This document shows positions 61,351 to 64,000 of a stretch of 64,000 nucleotides of DNA, in pieces. The first letter of the stretch is position 1. Each line of letters begins with the position of its first letter. The notes under the pieces are model-generated. The model had not been told where the DNA came from and did not search any database. It saw only the letters and a program-made list of their open reading frames with translations. The stretch spans positions 1 to 64,000 of the forward strand of contig CAZTAO010000002.1 of the NCBI GenBank assembly GCA_964611645.1, read 5' to 3'. The position numbers and the translations under genes were made by a program. Origin of the DNA: CAZTAO01 sp964611645 (GTDB lineage Bacteria; Armatimonadota; UBA5829).

Positions 61351-61398
61351 AGACTCAGTTTACCACCAACCCCGCGGCATGTTCAACCAGACACCTTT

Positions 61399-61609
61399 CC
61401 CCCTGATAAGCAGGGCAATCGCTTTAGAAACTTTGGAGGGCTTTTGGGGGCAAATTCGCAACTTTGCGTGGTCCGATGATGGTTCTGGTGGAACCGGTTT
61501 TCGGCAGTCCACGCCTAGTTGGCATGTCCAACACTGTCTCTCCATGTGCAATTCGGGTGCTATAAGTTGTATCGAATCTCTAAAGCGATTGCCCTGCCTG
61601 ATAAGGGGG
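61399..61609. repeat. MITE-like element with terminal inverted repeats
   Basis: GCAGGGCAATCGCTTTAGA (61410-61428) is the exact inverse of 61579-61597, with 150 bp between. The outer ends extend as CCCCCT-GATAA and TTATC-AGGGGG like sequences (61399 and 61609). No coding capacity and no clear target duplication. It occupies most of the 279-bp gap between the Usp and amidohydrolase genes. Confidence 0.6.
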
Positions 61610-61629
61610 CCAGGGGGTTTGAGCATAAC

Positions 61630-62631
61630 TCACCGCACTCCCAGCAACCGTGTGGCATTTCCCCAGAATATGGCCTCGACCTGCGAGTCCGTGAGGCCAA
61701 GCATCCAGCAGGCGGCCTTGGTCGCAAGCAGGTTCTGAATGCCGGCAAGCGTGGGCTGCATGTTGGGCGCGTAGGCTGCCTTGCCCCACACAGGGTCGCT
61801 GTCGTAGAGCCAGAAAAATGTATCCCCGACTGGGAAGTTGGTGGCCCGGAAGTGAGATGTGCTGTAGTCGCTGGCGTAGAGAACGTGCTCGTACCCCAGG
61901 AGCTTGATGGCCCCGGCAACGGCGGTCGCGGTGCAGACCACCGAGGTATCGACGTAGAGGTTGTCCAGCCCCTGCAACTTCTCCAGCCCGGCGATGGCCT
62001 GGTAGGGGTTGAAGCCTCTGGCGCAGTGGTCTAGAATGAGCTTCATATTGGGGTAGGTTTCGCAGTAGTGGCGGATCCAATGCTGGTTGGAAGCATCCGC
62101 GCAGCCGTCGTAGCGGACCATGTGCAGGGTGATTGTCCATCCCTCCTGGTTGGCGACAGCCACCAGCGGCTCCGGCAGGTAGTCCGGCAGTTCGGCCTCC
62201 CAGTAGTCCTCTCTTGCGCTGTAGAAGGAGAACGGTTTCAGGCCGGTAAGCCCCAGCCTCCGGCATTCGGAGCGGACCCATTCCGGGTCATCGGTCGGTC
62301 GGACCAGCATCTGCCCTCGGCCCATAGGGTCTTTGGCGAACTCCCGGCTGACCCACTCATTGGAGCTGGCAAACCCGGAGTCGTCGGTGAAGAAGACGGG
62401 GAACGGAAAGCACATCGCGTGCACCTCCCGCCCAGGCATTATCATAGCTATCTCGTCGCGGTAGACCTCCAGGGTGACCTCGCGAGGCGTCGAGGATTCA
62501 TAGGTTGCGTAATCCCGCCAGAGGCTGGCCTCGTAGATGTGCGCGTGGGCATCGTAAACTCTGTCCGGCACAAAGCTCTGCAGGTTCTTCTCGAAGAGTT
62601 CGGCATCGCGATCAGTCAGGCAAGCGGGCAT
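61630..62631 (-). CDS. Amidohydrolase-2 family metal-dependent hydrolase
   Basis: The 333-residue TIM-barrel protein has the metal motif YDAHAHIYEA (about 26-35), HMVRYDG with a central His, LILDHCARG and YASDYSTSH with the final Asp. Members hydrolyse C-N or C-O bonds or decarboxylate aromatic or lactone substrates. No signal peptide. Divergent from the iron alcohol dehydrogenase gene with a 127-bp gap. Confidence 0.85.
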   Translation of the reverse strand: MPACLTDRDAELFEKNLQSFVPDRVYDAHAHIYEASLWRDYATYESSTPREVTLEVYRDEIAMIMPGREVHAMCFPFPVFFTDDSGFASSNEWVSREFAKDPMGRGQMLVRPTDDPEWVRSECRRLGLTGLKPFSFYSAREDYWEAELPDYLPEPLVAVANQEGWTITLHMVRYDGCADASNQHWIRHYCETYPNMKLILDHCARGFNPYQAIAGLEKLQGLDNLYVDTSVVCTATAVAGAIKLLGYEHVLYASDYSTSHFRATNFPVGDTFFWLYDSDPVWGKAAYAPNMQPTLAGIQNLLATKAACWMLGLTDSQVEAIFWGNATRLLGVR

Positions 62632-62758
62632 AGAGACGGTCCTTTCAGATCGAGTATGTGAGCGGCTTTCGATTCACGATACCAGATTAGCCGATGCCGC
62701 AAGAGGTGTCAACGGGGGCCATGCAGGAATCCGCCGGTGTTGCGCCTAAGCCAATCGT

Positions 62759-63880
62759 ATGAACACTCAGATAACCAGCCCATATATCATCAAAGTCGCG
62801 CCGGGGGCGCTTCTGGAAGTCGCCGGACAGGTCAAAGATCCCGGCAGAAAGGCCGTGATTGTTACCGGGTCGCACCTCCGTGGCACTCCAGTCTTGGACG
62901 AGTTCGTGAGAACCGTGGAAGCAGCCGGAACCGAGACCGTGCTCTCACCGGTCATCAGCGGCGAGCCTGACACGGATATGGTAGACTCGTTGGCGGAGTT
63001 CTGTGTGGCCGAATCGGCGGACACGGTGATTGCAGTCGGCGGCGGGAGCGTGTTAGATACGGCAAAGGCTGCGACGGCGGTTGCCACCAACGGCGGCTGC
63101 TGCGAGGACTACCAGCTTGGCCGCAGGACAGTAACCAAGCCGACTCTCCGCCAGATCGCCGTACCCACGACTGCCGGAACAGGCTCCGAGACCACCCGTG
63201 TCGCAGTGATTACCAACGATAGGCTGCAGATGAAGAAGAGCCTCTCGCACCCGTGGATGACCCCCGAGGTGGTGGCGCTGGACCCTCAGTTGCTGGTCAG
63301 CGTCTCAAAGTATCTGACTGCCATCACCGGCATAGACGCCTTTTCCCACGCCATCGAAAGCTGCGTCTCCAAACTCAGCAACCCCTACACTCGCGCAATG
63401 GGGCTGGCGGGGGTAACAGAACTCGCGAAGGGGCTTCCCGAAGCTCTCGCACGGCCTGATGACCTGGAGGCGCGGGCGACCGGCTTACTCGGCAGCAGCT
63501 TTGCGGGTTTGGCTATGCAGGCGGGGTTGGGGGCAAGCCACAGCCTCGCGCCCGCGTTGTGCCTGGTCGGAAAGATGCGTCATTCGGAGGCCATAGCGGC
63601 GATTCTTCCCCACTCCATCCGAAGAAACGAGGCCGCAGTCCCGGGTGCGTACGACGTAGTCCGTGGGGCAGTTGGTGTAGATGATATAGCGGGCTTGGTG
63701 GAGCGAATCTGTGAGATGGGCGGGTTCCGTTGCAGTGTGAGGCAGTTTGGCCTTACAGAGGACGACTGGCCCCATATACTTGAGTCGATGAACCGATACG
63801 CAGGCCACCGGCAGTCCAACCCCCGCGAGGTGACCGACGACTACGCCAGGGAACTCTTCCTGGTCGCTGTGAGACACTGA
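62759..63880 (+). CDS. Iron-containing (group III) alcohol dehydrogenase
   Basis: The 373-residue protein has the NAD-binding GGGSVLDTAKA and PTTAGTGSETT segments. Metal ligands Asp193 and His197 (GIDAFSHAIES), His261 (GASHSLAPAL) and His275 are all in place. It interconverts alcohols and aldehydes, or glycerol-type substrates, with NAD(P)H; the substrate is unknown. The ATG at 62759 has no clear ribosome binding site. Confidence 0.9.
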   Translation: MNTQITSPYIIKVAPGALLEVAGQVKDPGRKAVIVTGSHLRGTPVLDEFVRTVEAAGTETVLSPVISGEPDTDMVDSLAEFCVAESADTVIAVGGGSVLDTAKAATAVATNGGCCEDYQLGRRTVTKPTLRQIAVPTTAGTGSETTRVAVITNDRLQMKKSLSHPWMTPEVVALDPQLLVSVSKYLTAITGIDAFSHAIESCVSKLSNPYTRAMGLAGVTELAKGLPEALARPDDLEARATGLLGSSFAGLAMQAGLGASHSLAPALCLVGKMRHSEAIAAILPHSIRRNEAAVPGAYDVVRGAVGVDDIAGLVERICEMGGFRCSVRQFGLTEDDWPHILESMNRYAGHRQSNPREVTDDYARELFLVAVRH

Positions 63881-63889
63881 TTCAAACAA

Positions 63890-63913
63890 GGCCCCGCCGC
63901 TGACGACGGGGCC
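63890..63913. terminator. Terminator-like hairpin after the alcohol dehydrogenase
   Basis: GGCCCCG (63890-63896) pairs with CGGGGCC (63907-63913) around a 10-nt loop, 10 nt after the stop and between convergent genes. Confidence 0.5.
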
Positions 63914-63944
63914 AGATGCAATACTGATTGCACTTCTGTGCGTT

Positions 63945-64000
63945 CTAGACGTGCTTGTTGAGCAGCGCTTCCAGGTTCGACTTGTTCTGCAGGCCAACCA
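63945..64000 (-). CDS. C-terminal end of a possible thioredoxin-like protein, cut by the window edge
   Basis: Reading from the right edge on the minus strand, one frame gives VGLQNKSNLEALLNKHV and a TAG at 63945-63947. A V-G...K...L-E...L-x-K-H-x ending is typical of thioredoxins. Only 17 residues are visible, so the family call is tentative. Confidence 0.4.
   Translation of the reverse strand, partial: VGLQNKSNLEALLNKHV

Overview
The window is an ordinary chromosomal segment of a moderately GC-rich, Gram-negative-type heterotroph. It encodes lipoproteins, a beta-barrel-type protein and many secreted polysaccharide-acting proteins. No marker gene here fixes the taxonomy. The mix suggests Armatimonadota or a neighbouring deep-branching phylum: a fused ABC sugar receptor-permease, a uroporphyrinogen-decarboxylase-like protein, large secreted beta-propeller proteins, an IspDF fusion, YacL, bacterial NHEJ, a 2-oxoacid:ferredoxin oxidoreductase and frequent UUG starts. 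This is inference. No phage, integrase, transposase or CRISPR array was seen.

Layout. 1-7.6 kb: a URO-D-like protein, a two-gene ABC sugar importer whose first gene fuses the binding protein to a permease, and two paralogous LolA-like lipoproteins. 7.7-16.3 kb: a complete F1Fo ATP synthase operon, atpZ-I-B-E-F-H-A-G-x-D-[AbrB-PIN]-C. A PH-like membrane gene lies before atpD, and a toxin-antitoxin cassette with its own promoter and operator lies between atpD and atpC. 16.4-21.6 kb: a transglutaminase lipoprotein followed by nuoA-nuoB-[unknown, HEPN, BolA-like]-nuoC-nuoD. 21.7-24.5 kb: yacL, ispDF and a small membrane protein. 24.6-38.2 kb: a secreted sialidase-like protein, three giant secreted propeller proteins sharing a triplicated C-terminal module, and two neighbouring secreted-protein genes each broken by one in-frame stop codon. 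38.2-42.2 kb: a GT87-like membrane glycosyltransferase, a sugar-isomerase-like TIM barrel and an ADP-ribosylglycohydrolase/tyrosine-phosphatase fusion. 42.4-48.2 kb: tRNA-Gly, a MraY-like transferase, a VorDABC-type oxidoreductase with a CobW GTPase, and an esterase behind two palindromes. 48.2-51.7 kb: LigD and Ku. 51.9-64 kb: GH10 xylanase, a large putative glycosidase, a beta-helix protein, a DapA-family aldolase, MazG, a STAS-Usp-Usp protein, an amidohydrolase and an iron-dependent alcohol dehydrogenase.

Together these suggest a saprophyte that degrades plant or microbial polysaccharides (GH10, sialidase, beta-helix, CBM9/LamG proteins), imports sugars, and respires through complex I and an ATP synthase whose c-subunit is compatible with Na+ coupling. 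The most unusual feature is that both energy-conserving operons are interrupted at internal positions by small toxin-antitoxin-like modules: AbrB/PIN before atpC, and HEPN plus a BolA-like protein before nuoC. Short palindromic repeats also sit inside operons (atpH/atpA, vorB/vorC).
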